In this document: piece after piece, positions 1 through 6,882 of the stretch
Layout of the letters: every line of letters starts with the position of its first letter
How positions within the stretch are numbered: the first letter of the stretch is position 1
From: JALYUA01 sp038203955
GTDB taxonomy: Bacteria > Acidobacteriota > Thermoanaerobaculia > UBA5066 > Gp7-AA6
Direction: 5' to 3'
Assembly (NCBI GenBank): GCA_038203955.1
Contig: JBBRDK010000132.1
Coordinates: 1 to 8,045 of the forward strand
Length of the DNA: 8,045 bases
Program-made: the position numbers and the translations under genes
The notes under the pieces: generated by a model
The model's database searches: none
What the model was told of the DNA's origin: nothing
The model's input: the letters and a program-made list of their open reading frames with translations, nothing else

Positions 1-4
1 CCCG

Positions 5-19
5 CGGGCTTCCGGCCCG
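5..19. other. small GC hairpin upstream of the tRNAs
   Basis: CGGGC at 5-9 pairs with GCCCG at 15-19 around a 5-nt loop. No T-run follows, so it is not a convincing intrinsic terminator. The rest of 1-56 is GC-rich and shows no recognisable tRNA, promoter or coding feature; it could be the tail of a transcript that begins outside the window. Weak evidence only. Confidence 0.2.
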
Positions 20-56
20 TAGCCCCCCGGAGCGGTGACGCCCCGGGACCCGGAAC

Positions 57-131
<75 letters not shown>

Positions 132-145
132 ATCGTCGCTCCCGA

Positions 146-221
146 AGGCGCTTAGCTCAGCTGGGAGAGCGCTACCTTCACACGGTAGAGGTCAACGGTT
201 CGATCCCGTTAGCGCCTACCA
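146..221 (+). tRNA. tRNA-Val (anticodon CAC)
   Basis: The acceptor stem AGGCGCT (146-152) pairs perfectly with AGCGCCT (211-217). The D-stem is GCTC/GAGC (155-158/167-170). The anticodon stem CTACC/GGTAG (172-176/184-188) holds loop TTCACAC, giving anticodon CAC at 179-181, which reads the GUG valine codon. The T-arm is AACGG, TTCGATC, CCGTT (194-210). The discriminator is A218 and CCA is encoded at 219-221. With the GAC tRNA just upstream, this gives two isoacceptors covering GUC/GUU and GUG. An intrinsic-terminator-like hairpin about 50 nt downstream (271-300) may end the tRNA transcript. Confidence 0.97.
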
Positions 222-243
222 AAGACCGACGGGAGCCGGCAAA

Positions 244-270
244 CGGGAATCGGAAATCGGGAATCGAATC
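244..270 (+). repeat. heptamer array, CGGRAAT type, single arm
   Basis: Three consecutive 7-nt units, CGGGAAT, CGGAAAT and CGGGAAT (244-264), are followed by a degenerate unit from 265. It belongs to the same family as the arrays around rpmI, but here no facing complementary array is present. It sits between the tRNA-Val pair and the terminator-like hairpin, directly upstream of thrS. Confidence 0.75.
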
Positions 271-300
271 AACGCGGGGTGACCCGCGTTTTTGCTTTTT
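271..300 (+). terminator. intrinsic terminator or attenuator upstream of thrS
   Basis: AACGCGGG (271-278) pairs perfectly with CCCGCGTT (283-290) around a GTGA tetraloop, followed by a T-rich tract (291-300, TTTGCTTTTT). This is a textbook rho-independent terminator shape. It can end the tRNA-Val transcript. The thrS Shine-Dalgarno begins only about 16 nt later, leaving little room for a separate thrS promoter, so it may also act as an attenuator or partial terminator in the thrS leader. The structure is visible; the regulatory role is inferred. Confidence 0.8.
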
Positions 301-325
301 AGTGACAGAGGAGGCGGAGGAAAAC

Positions 326-2287
326 ATGGAAGCCCGGGCGGACGCGGTCACGATCACATTGCCCGACGGTTCGACGAAGTCGATTCCGCGCGGGACGACC
401 GTGCGCGACGTCGCGGCCGGGATCGGCCCGCGCCTGGCGAAGGACGCCTGGGCGGGCAAGCTCGACGGCAAGGTGGTCGACTTGAAGACGCCGGTCGAAT
501 CGGACGCCTCCGTCGAGATCATCACGGCGAAGTCTCCCGACGCGGTCCCGATCTACCGCCACTCGACGGCCCACCTGACGGCCCAGGCGGTCAAGCGCCT
601 CTTCCCCGACGTCGAGATCGGAATCGGTCCGCCGATCGAGAACGGCTACTACTACGACTTCAACCCGAAGCGCGCGTTCACTCCCGAAGATCTGGCGGCC
701 ATCGAGGCCGAGATGCGCAGGATCATCGCGGAAGACCTCGCCATCGAACGGCTCGACATGCCGATCGAAGAGGCGATCTCGATCTTCGAGAAGCAGGGCG
801 ACGCTCTGAAAGTGGAGATCGCGCGCGGGATTCCGGAGGGCGAGCGCGTTTCGTGCTACCGGCAGGGCGAGTTCGTCGACCTGTGCCGCGGCCCTCACGT
901 CGCATCCACGGGCCGGCTCGGCGTGTTCCGCCTGACGCATACGGCCGGCGCCTACTGGAAGGGCGACGAGCACAACCCGATGCTCCAGCGGATCTACGGC
1001 GCGTCGTTCCTGACCCAGAAGGAGCTCGACGCCTATCTCGCGAAGCTCGAAGAGGGACGCGCCCGGGATCACCGCAAGCTCGGAAAGGAGCTCGACCTCT
1101 TCTCCTTCGACCCGCTCGCTCCCGCCTCGCCCTTCTTCCACCCGAAGGGAGCGGCGGTCTATACGCAGCTGCTCGATTACCTTCGAGCGGAATACAGATC
1201 GCGAGGCTACGACGAGGTGATCACGCCGCAGATCTTCGATTCCGAGCTGTTCAGGATCTCCGGGCACTACGACAACTACAAAGAAAACATGTACTTCGCT
1301 TCGATCGACGATCGGGAATTCGGCGTCAAGCCGATGAACTGCCCGGGCCACTACCTCATGTTCCGGGAGAAGCACTGGTCTTACCGCGATCTTCCCGTCC
1401 GGTGGGCCGATTTCGGGCGCCTTCACCGCTACGAGCGGTCCGGGGTGACCGCCGGCCTGACGCGCGTCCGCACGTTCTCCCAGGACGACGCGCACATCTT
1501 TGCGCCCTTGGACAAGCTCGAGGACGAGATCTTCCGGTTTCTCGACTTCATCGAGACGGTCTACGGCCACTTCGGATTCGACGAGGTCGAGATCTCGCTC
1601 GGGCTGCGGCCGGACAAGCGCATCGGCTCCGACGAGATGTGGGACCGTGGCGAAGCCGCTCTCGACGCGGCTCTGCGCAAGGCGGGCCGGAAATTCGTCG
1701 TGACGCCGAACGACGGCGCGTTCTACGGGCCGAAGATCGACTTCCGGGTGCAGGACGCGATCGGCCGAGGCTGGCAGCTGGGCACGATCCAGTGCGATTT
1801 TTCGCAGGCGGAGCGATTCGACCTGTCGTACATCGGTGAAGACGGAGGCCGGCACCGGCCGGTCGTCCTGCACCGCGCCATCCTTGGCTCGCTCGAGAGA
1901 TTTCTCGCGATTCTGATCGAGCACACGGCGGGCAATTTTCCGTTCTGGATCGCGCCGGTTCACGCCGTGGTGCTTCCCGTATCTGACAAGTTCTCCGACG
2001 CGACCCGGGCGGCGGCGGCGAAGCTGAAGGCCCTCGGTCTTCGCGTCGAGCTCGATGACCGGAACGAGAAGCTCGGAGCGCGGATTCGCAAAGCCGAGAT
2101 GCAGAAGGTTCCGTGCATGCTGGTGGTGGGAGAGAAGGAGGCGTCGGCGGGCACGGTTTCCGTGCGCCTGCGCCACGGCGGAGACGCCGGGACGATGACC
2201 CTGGAAGAATTCGCATCGGCCGCGGGCCGGGCGATCGCGGAGAAGAAAAAAGAGCTGGGCGCTTTCGCGGAGGTGAAAGATCGATAA
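326..2287 (+). CDS. thrS: threonine--tRNA ligase (ThrRS)
   Basis: Cytoplasmic class II synthetase that charges tRNA-Thr with threonine; 653 aa, close to the usual length of about 640. Domain order: TGS domain (about 5-67), editing domain (about 75-230) with the HxxxH pair H79/H83 and the DLCRGPH motif (C187, H191), catalytic core (about 265-535) and anticodon-binding domain (about 540-640). The three expected zinc ligands are present: C339 in NCPGH, H390 in QDDAH, H516 in LHRAILGS. Motif 2 (RYERSG) is at 368-373 and motif 3 at about 516-526. I chose ATG 326 because GGAGG (316-320) lies 5 nt upstream and the TGS domain starts at once. The frame stays open further upstream through both tRNAs, but that stretch is not coding. 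Its last 8 nt overlap infC, so the two are likely translationally coupled. Confidence 0.97.
   Translation: MEARADAVTITLPDGSTKSIPRGTTVRDVAAGIGPRLAKDAWAGKLDGKVVDLKTPVESDASVEIITAKSPDAVPIYRHSTAHLTAQAVKRLFPDVEIGIGPPIENGYYYDFNPKRAFTPEDLAAIEAEMRRIIAEDLAIERLDMPIEEAISIFEKQGDALKVEIARGIPEGERVSCYRQGEFVDLCRGPHVASTGRLGVFRLTHTAGAYWKGDEHNPMLQRIYGASFLTQKELDAYLAKLEEGRARDHRKLGKELDLFSFDPLAPASPFFHPKGAAVYTQLLDYLRAEYRSRGYDEVITPQIFDSELFRISGHYDNYKENMYFASIDDREFGVKPMNCPGHYLMFREKHWSYRDLPVRWADFGRLHRYERSGVTAGLTRVRTFSQDDAHIFAPLDKLEDEIFRFLDFIETVYGHFGFDEVEISLGLRPDKRIGSDEMWDRGEAALDAALRKAGRKFVVTPNDGAFYGPKIDFRVQDAIGRGWQLGTIQCDFSQAERFDLSYIGEDGGRHRPVVLHRAILGSLERFLAILIEHTAGNFPFWIAPVHAVVLPVSDKFSDATRAAAAKLKALGLRVELDDRNEKLGARIRKAEMQKVPCMLVVGEKEASAGTVSVRLRHGGDAGTMTLEEFASAAGRAIAEKKKELGAFAEVKDR
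2269..2276 (+). promoter_or_regulatory. infC Shine-Dalgarno that fixes an AUC start
   Basis: GGAGGTGA lies inside the last codons of thrS and is a long, perfect match to the 16S rRNA anti-SD. Counted from the end of GGAGG (2273), there are 6 nt before ATC at 2280, an ideal spacing. No ATG, GTG or TTG lies at a usable distance in the infC frame, so this site argues for AUC initiation. Confidence 0.75.
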
Positions 2288-2837
2288 GAAAAGCATCCGA
2301 GTCAACGAACAGATCCGGTGGAAGGAAGTCCGCCTGATCGGCGAGTCAGGGGAGGCGCTGGGAGTCGTTCCGATGGCGGAGGCTCTCCAGAAAGCGCGTG
2401 AAGCGACGCTCGACCTGGTCGAAATCGCTCCGACGGCCGTCCCTCCCGTCTGCCGGATCATGAATTTCGGAAAATTCATCTACCAGCAGAAGAAGAAGCA
2501 GCAGGACTCGAAGAAGAAACAGAAGACGACACAAGTCAAAGAAGTGAAATTTCGACCCAACATCGACGACCACGATTACGACTTCAAGATCAAGAACATC
2601 CTGAAGTTCCTGGCCCACGGGGACAAGGTCAAGGCCACCGTGCAGTTCCGCGGCCGCGAGATGGCGCGCCGCGAGAACGGGCAGAAGGTGCTCGACCGCC
2701 TGCTCGTGGACCTCGCCGGGAGAGCGGCGGCGGAATCGCGGTCGGAGATGCTCGGAAATCGCCTCTACCAGATCCTCGCGCCGGTGAAGGCGCACGAGAA
2801 GCCGGAGAAACCCGCCCCGCAGATCGCGAAGGCGTGA
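2280..2837 (+). CDS. infC: translation initiation factor IF-3, probable AUC start
   Basis: IF3 binds the 30S subunit, prevents premature 50S joining and rejects non-canonical start codons and wrong initiator tRNAs. From ATC 2280 the protein has 185 aa, typical for the family. The N-terminal domain (about 6-75) begins with the conserved RVNEQIR block (residues 7-13), then EALGVVPMAEAL and LDLVEIAP. A lysine-rich linker (about 68-85) leads to the C-terminal domain (about 86-168), with KVKATVQFRGREM. A Lys/Pro tail follows. The first in-frame ATG (2373) would remove the conserved RVNEQIR block. The only good Shine-Dalgarno, GGAGGTGA, points to ATC 2280. E. coli infC uses AUU for autoregulation, so a rare start fits the gene. 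It overlaps thrS by 8 nt. Confidence 0.9.
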   Translation: MDKKSIRVNEQIRWKEVRLIGESGEALGVVPMAEALQKAREATLDLVEIAPTAVPPVCRIMNFGKFIYQQKKKQQDSKKKQKTTQVKEVKFRPNIDDHDYDFKIKNILKFLAHGDKVKATVQFRGREMARRENGQKVLDRLLVDLAGRAAAESRSEMLGNRLYQILAPVKAHEKPEKPAPQIAKA

Positions 2838-2847
2838 GGAGCGAGGC

Positions 2848-2946
2848 CGGGAAACGGAAAACGTAAAACGGAAAACGAGGAAATTCAGATGGGAACAGAG
2901 GCGGTGGGAACGGGGCCCTTGGCTCGTTTCCCGTTTCCCGTTCCCG
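2848..2946 (+). repeat. facing heptamer arrays between infC and rpmI
   Basis: The left arm (2848-2880) is CGGGAAA, CGGAAAA, CGTAAAA, CGGAAAA and CGAGG, a run of 7-nt units. The right arm (2923-2946) is CTCG followed by TTTCCCG, TTTCCCG and TTCCCG, its approximate reverse complement. AAACGAG (2873-2879) pairs exactly with CTCGTTT (2923-2929), and pairing continues with scattered mismatches, so the transcript could form a long imperfect hairpin around a loop of about 43 nt. The left arm starts 10 nt after the infC stop; the right arm ends 7 nt before the rpmI Shine-Dalgarno. Function unknown. Confidence 0.8.
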
Positions 2947-2964
2947 CGCGAACGGAGTGAGCCA

Positions 2965-3162
2965 ATGCCGAAATTGAAAACGCATCGTGGAGCGGCCAAG
3001 CGATTCCGCAAGACGGCGTCCGGAGCGTTCAAGCGATCGAAAGCGATGAAGAGCCACATCCTCACCAAGAAGGCAGCTGGACGCAAACGGGGACTCGCGC
3101 AGGCGACCCTCGTCTCCAAGTCGGACCACAAACGCGTCTCGGAGATGCTGCCGAACGCCTGA
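2965..3162 (+). CDS. rpmI: 50S ribosomal protein L35 (bL35)
   Basis: A 65-aa, strongly basic ribosomal protein of the large subunit, of the usual length for bL35. The start MPKLKTHRGAAKRFRKTASG and the block HILTKKAAGRKRGL are hallmarks of the family. ATG 2965 is preceded by GGAG (2954-2957) with a 7-nt spacer. It sits between infC and rplT, the classic infC-rpmI-rplT arrangement, but is set apart on both sides by gaps of 116-127 nt filled with facing heptamer arrays. In E. coli, L20 represses translation of rpmI and rplT; I cannot identify the corresponding pseudoknot here. Confidence 0.97.
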   Translation: MPKLKTHRGAAKRFRKTASGAFKRSKAMKSHILTKKAAGRKRGLAQATLVSKSDHKRVSEMLPNA

Positions 3163-3163
3163 A

Positions 3164-3260
3164 CGGGAAACGAAAAACGGTAAACGAAGCCAGGAACTGG
3201 TCACGAGACAGCGCGGATCCGACATCTTGTCGATTCCCGTTTCCCGTTTCCCGATTCCCG
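3164..3260 (+). repeat. facing heptamer arrays between rpmI and rplT
   Basis: The left arm (3164-3187) has CGGGAAA, CGAAAAA and CGGTAAA followed by CGAA. The right arm (3233-3260) has ATTCCCG, TTTCCCG, TTTCCCG and ATTCCCG. The left arm matches the reverse complement of the right at about 20 of 24 positions, so a long imperfect hairpin is possible. The array begins one base after the rpmI stop and ends 6 nt before the rplT Shine-Dalgarno. The enclosed segment (3190-3229) shows only a tiny CCAG/CTGG hairpin. Confidence 0.8.
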
Positions 3261-3278
3261 GCCCCCAGGAGTAACGAC

Positions 3279-3641
3279 ATGCCGCGCGTCAAACGTGGGA
3301 ACAAGCGAAAGAACCGCCGGGCGAAGACCCTGGCGCTGGCGAAGGGCTATTACGGAACGAAATCCAAGTCGTACCGGATGGAGAAGCTTCAGGTCGAGAA
3401 ATCGCTGCTCTATGCCTACCGGGACCGGAAGGCGAAGAAGCGCGACTTCCGAGGCCTCTGGATCGTCCGCATCAACGCGGCCGCCCGGGAGAACGAGATC
3501 TCGTACAGCCGTTTGATGGACGGCCTGAAGAAGGCCGGCAACGACATCAATCGGAAGATGCTGGCCGACCTCGCCGTCACGGATCCGGGCGCGTTTACGC
3601 AGCTCGTCGGGGTCGCGAAGGCGGCTTTGACCACCGCGTGA
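3279..3641 (+). CDS. rplT: 50S ribosomal protein L20 (bL20)
   Basis: A 120-aa basic ribosomal protein, normal length for bL20, which binds 23S rRNA early in 50S assembly and in some bacteria represses its own operon. The start MPRVKRGNKRKNRRAK, the LAKGYYG segment, YAYRDRKAKKRDFR, WIVRINAAARENEISYS and LADLAV are all diagnostic. ATG 3279 follows AGGAG (3267-3271) with a 7-nt spacer. pheS follows after 36 nt, so the ribosomal genes and PheRS genes probably share a transcript. Confidence 0.97.
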   Translation: MPRVKRGNKRKNRRAKTLALAKGYYGTKSKSYRMEKLQVEKSLLYAYRDRKAKKRDFRGLWIVRINAAARENEISYSRLMDGLKKAGNDINRKMLADLAVTDPGAFTQLVGVAKAALTTA

Positions 3642-3677
3642 GCCCGAGCGCGGCGCGCGTCCGCCGGTCGATGCAGG

Positions 3678-4769
3678 ATGGATGACGAGAGGGGGACCGG
3701 AGCGCCCGACGATCCGATAGCGAGCGTCCTCGAGACCTTCCGCGAGGCGGTCGCCGCCGGCGTCTCGTCGCGGGGCGACTTCGAGCGGCTGAAGGGCCGT
3801 TTTCTCGGGCGCGAGAAGGGGCTCGTTCCCGCCCTGTTCTCCGGCGTGAAGGACCTTCCGCCGGCGGAGCGCGGCGGATTCGGCGCGCGCGCGAACGCCG
3901 CCAAGCGCGAGATCGAGGCGGCGGTCGGCCGGCTCTCCGACGACGTCGGCCGCCGCGAGGCGGAGTCCCGAGAAAGGGCCGCCGCTGTGGACGTCACGCT
4001 GCCCGGCCGGCGGCCCCGCACCGGCGCCCTGCATCCGCTGACGATCGTGCGGCGGCGCGTCGAGGAGATCTTTCTGCGGATGGGCTACTCGATCGCCGAC
4101 GGGCCCGAGATCGAGAACGACTTCCACAACTTCGAGGCGTTGAATTTCCCGCCGGAGCATCCGGCTCGCGACACGCAGGACACCTTTTTTCTGGAAACGC
4201 CCGCCCGATCCCCGCTCCTACTCCGCACGCACACGTCCCCGGTGCAGATCCGGGAGATGCGGCAGCGCGGGGCGCCGTTGCGCATGATCATGCCCGGCCG
4301 GGTCTACCGGAAGGACGAGGTCGACGCGACGCACTCGCCCGTCTTCCATCAGGTCGAAGCGCTCGTCGTCGATAAGGGGATCTCGCTCGCGGACCTGAAG
4401 GGGACCGTCGAGACGTTCCTCTCGGAGCTCTTCGGCGCCGGGACGAAGGCCCGGTTCATTCCGACGTTCTTCCCGTTCGTCGAGCCCGGCGCCGACGTGC
4501 ACATGACGTGCATCTTCTGCCGCGGAGCGGGATGCCGGAAGTGCAAGGCGTCCGGCTGGATCGAGATCATGGGGGCGGGCTGCGTCCATCCGAACGTCCT
4601 CGTCCGGGCCGGGATCGATCCGGAGACCTACACGGGGTTCGCGTTTGGAGGCGGCATTGACCGCATCGCACTCCTTCTCTACGGCTTTCCCGACCTCCGG
4701 CTGCTCTTCGAGGGGGACGAGAGGTTTCTCGGCCAGTACGCGGGGCGCCTGCTCGGGGACCCCCCGTGA
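3678..4769 (+). CDS. pheS: phenylalanine--tRNA ligase alpha subunit
   Basis: Catalytic subunit of the class II (alpha-beta)2 PheRS, which charges tRNA-Phe in the cytoplasm; 363 aa against about 330-350 usually. The N-terminal helical coiled-coil that contacts tRNA spans about 15-105. The catalytic core follows, with LRTHTSPVQIR (182-192), motif 2 (GRVYRKDEVDATHSPVFHQVE, residues 207-227, of which RVYR and FHQVE are most conserved) and motif 3 (GGGIDRIALLLYG, 324-336). Four cysteines, C278, C281, C286 and C289 (CxxCx4CxxC), form a zinc-ribbon-like insertion seen in only part of the PheS family. ATG 3678 is the first in-frame start after the rplT stop, but its only SD-like sequence (GCAGG, 3673-3677 region) abuts the start codon. 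It overlaps pheT by 4 nt. Confidence 0.96.
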   Translation: MDDERGTGAPDDPIASVLETFREAVAAGVSSRGDFERLKGRFLGREKGLVPALFSGVKDLPPAERGGFGARANAAKREIEAAVGRLSDDVGRREAESRERAAAVDVTLPGRRPRTGALHPLTIVRRRVEEIFLRMGYSIADGPEIENDFHNFEALNFPPEHPARDTQDTFFLETPARSPLLLRTHTSPVQIREMRQRGAPLRMIMPGRVYRKDEVDATHSPVFHQVEALVVDKGISLADLKGTVETFLSELFGAGTKARFIPTFFPFVEPGADVHMTCIFCRGAGCRKCKASGWIEIMGAGCVHPNVLVRAGIDPETYTGFAFGGGIDRIALLLYGFPDLRLLFEGDERFLGQYAGRLLGDPP

Positions 4770-6856
4770 GGTTCTCACTCGAATGGATCGCAGAGTTCCT
4801 CGAAGCCGCGCCTACGGCGCAGCGCGCCCGCGCGCTGCTCGATCAGGCCGGGCTCCCCGTCGATTCGGTCGAGGAGACGGAACGCGGCCCGGTGCTCGAC
4901 GTCGAGATCACGCCGAACCGCCCCGACGCGATGAGCCATCTCGGCCTCGCGCGGGAGCTGTCCGCGTTGATGCCCGCCCCGCTCGCTCCCCCGGGACCCG
5001 ACTTCGCAATACCCGCCGCCTCCGGCGACCCGGTCGAATCGCTGACGTCGATCGTCATCGCGGTCCCGCGCCTCTGCCGCCGCTTCGGTGCGCTCCTGTT
5101 GCGAGGCGTGGCGGAGGACGCGCCCGCTCCTGAGCGCGTGCGGGCGCGGCTGGCGGCCATCGGCAGCCATTCCATCAGCGCTCCGGTCGACGCGACGAAC
5201 TACGCCCTCTGGGCGGTCGGGCAGCCGCTGCACGCCTTCGATTTCGAGAAGCTGCGCGGCGGCGTGCTGGTCGTCCGCAAGGCGCGCCGCGGCGAGACCC
5301 TCGTCACCCTCGATGGAGTCGAGCGGCGGCTCGAAGCTTCCGACGTCGTGGTCGCCGACGCGGAACGCGCGGTGTCTCTGGCCGGGATCATGGGGGGGCT
5401 CGACACCGCCGTCACGAAGGACACGCGGCAGGTGCTGCTCGAAGCGGCGTGGTGGGACCCCGTCGCCATTCGCCGGACCGCGAGGCGGCTCGGCATGCAC
5501 ACGGACGCCTCCCACCGGTTCGAGCGCGGCGCGGACATCACGGCGATTCCGAATGCCCTGAACCTCGCGGCCAACCTCATTCTGGCCTCGGCCGGCGGGA
5601 CCCTCAGCCCGGGCCTCCTCGACGCGCGCGGGCTTCCCTTCAAGAACCGACGCGCCGCGTTGCGGCTGTCCCGTCTCCGCCTCGTGGCGGGAGACCCGTC
5701 GCTGACTTTGGAGCTCGCCGCGGACATCCTCGCCCGGCTGGGGTTCGAGCCGGAGGTCCGGGGACGCCGGATCTCCGTCCGCGTGCCGCTGCGGCGGCAC
5801 GACGTGCGGATCGAGGACGATCTCGTCGAAGAGGTGCTGAGGGTTCACGGCTACGACCGCCTGCCGTCGCGCGTACCTCCTTCTCTGGCGCCCGGCCGGC
5901 ATCTCGAGCCGCGCCGGATCGTCGAGGACAGCCTCTCCGACGGCGCCGCCGCGGCGGGTCTCTACGAGACGGTCGGATATCCCTTCGTCGATCGCGAGGC
6001 GAGCGAGCGCCCCTTCGCGCCGTGGCTCGAAGCGGCCGGGATGGGGCGGTCGATACGCGTCGCCAACCCTTTGGACGAGACACGGCGCGAGCTTCGCACG
6101 ACCCTTCTGCCCGGCCTTCTGGACGCCCTTTCCGCCAACGCCCGGCACGGCCGGCCCGATGCCGCCCTGTTCGAGGTGGGCCGCGCGTTCGGACGGGCGG
6201 ACGGCGATCCCGAGAATCCCCCGTCGCTCGAGTCGCGGCGGTTCGCCTTCGCGCTCGCGGGCAACGGCCGCTCGCACTGGAGCGCCCCGGGGCCGACGCG
6301 GGCGTTCGACTTCTTCGACGCCAAGGGCACCGTCGAAAGGGTCGTCGAGCCCTGGATCGCGGCGGAGGACCTCTGCTGGCGGCCCGCGGAGATGGAGGCC
6401 TTCGCCCGCGGCGCGGCCGCCTGGGTCGAGACGTCCGTGGGCGTGCTCGGGGTGGTCGGGCTCGTCTCGCGGGCAGAGCGCGACCGGCGATCGCTGCCCG
6501 AGAACGTCTTCGCCGGCGAGCTTCTCGTCGAAAGAATTCCGAGCCGCCCGCGGCTGGCGCGCTTCGCGCCCTACTCGACGTTCCCCTCGGTCGAGGTCGA
6601 TCTCTCGTTCGCCCATCGGCGCGCGCTGGCGTGGGACGAAATCGCCGCCTTCGTGCGGGAGCGGGCGATGACCGATCTCGAATCCGTCCGTGTCGCGGAC
6701 CGTTACGAAGGGAAGAACGTGCCGGGCGACCAGACCAAGACCACGGTCCGGCTGACCTTCCGTTCGCCGGACCGCACCTTGACCTCGGACGAAGTGAACC
6801 GTGAGAGAGACGGCCTCGCGGCGGCGCTGCGGGATCGTTTTGGAGTCACCTTTTAA
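4766..6856 (+). CDS. pheT: phenylalanine--tRNA ligase beta subunit, lacking the OB-fold
   Basis: Partner of PheS, needed for tRNA-Phe binding and for editing of Tyr-tRNA-Phe. The start is GTG 4766 within a GTGA overlap with the pheS stop, which implies translational coupling. At 696 aa it is about 100 residues shorter than the usual 790-800. Visible order: N-terminal helical segment (1-38); directly LDVEITPNRPDAMSHLGLAREL (44-65); B3/B4 editing domain (about 93-265, with NYALWAVGQPLHAFDFEKL, GIMGG and SHRFERGAD); B5 domain (about 292-366); catalytic-like core (about 375-590); C-terminal anticodon-binding FDX-ACB domain (about 602-696). The tRNA-binding (EMAP-like) OB-fold normally between residues about 40 and 150 is absent without any frameshift sign. 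Frame and motifs are otherwise intact, so the gene looks functional. Confidence 0.96.
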   Translation: MRFSLEWIAEFLEAAPTAQRARALLDQAGLPVDSVEETERGPVLDVEITPNRPDAMSHLGLARELSALMPAPLAPPGPDFAIPAASGDPVESLTSIVIAVPRLCRRFGALLLRGVAEDAPAPERVRARLAAIGSHSISAPVDATNYALWAVGQPLHAFDFEKLRGGVLVVRKARRGETLVTLDGVERRLEASDVVVADAERAVSLAGIMGGLDTAVTKDTRQVLLEAAWWDPVAIRRTARRLGMHTDASHRFERGADITAIPNALNLAANLILASAGGTLSPGLLDARGLPFKNRRAALRLSRLRLVAGDPSLTLELAADILARLGFEPEVRGRRISVRVPLRRHDVRIEDDLVEEVLRVHGYDRLPSRVPPSLAPGRHLEPRRIVEDSLSDGAAAAGLYETVGYPFVDREASERPFAPWLEAAGMGRSIRVANPLDETRRELRTTLLPGLLDALSANARHGRPDAALFEVGRAFGRADGDPENPPSLESRRFAFALAGNGRSHWSAPGPTRAFDFFDAKGTVERVVEPWIAAEDLCWRPAEMEAFARGAAAWVETSVGVLGVVGLVSRAERDRRSLPENVFAGELLVERIPSRPRLARFAPYSTFPSVEVDLSFAHRRALAWDEIAAFVRERAMTDLESVRVADRYEGKNVPGDQTKTTVRLTFRSPDRTLTSDEVNRERDGLAAALRDRFGVTF

Positions 6857-6882
6857 GCGGAACCCGCGGGAGGCGGGAGCTC

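Noticed and set aside
222..325. T-box riboswitch before thrS
   Set aside because: At about 100 nt the leader is too short, and I see no specifier-loop or T-box consensus, only a terminator hairpin and a heptamer array.
299..2479. Long antisense open frame opposite thrS, and a similar one opposite pheT (4775-6616)
   Set aside because: Arg-rich shadow translations produced by GC-rich codon bias; no recognisable domains, and the + strand genes are unambiguous.
2373..2837. infC starting at ATG 2373
   Set aside because: GGGAG (2360-2364) is 8 nt upstream, so internal initiation is possible, but the start would delete the conserved RVNEQIR segment. The overlapping GGAGGTGA/ATC site fits the full IF3 better.
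2838..2964. L20-type autoregulatory leader before rpmI
   Set aside because: The gap is filled mainly by heptamer arrays; I could not identify the L20-binding pseudoknot or helix pattern.
6857..6882. Terminator after pheT at the CCCGCGGG palindrome
   Set aside because: No adequate stem-loop and no T-run; the 26-nt gap looks like an operon junction with purine-rich Shine-Dalgarno sequences.
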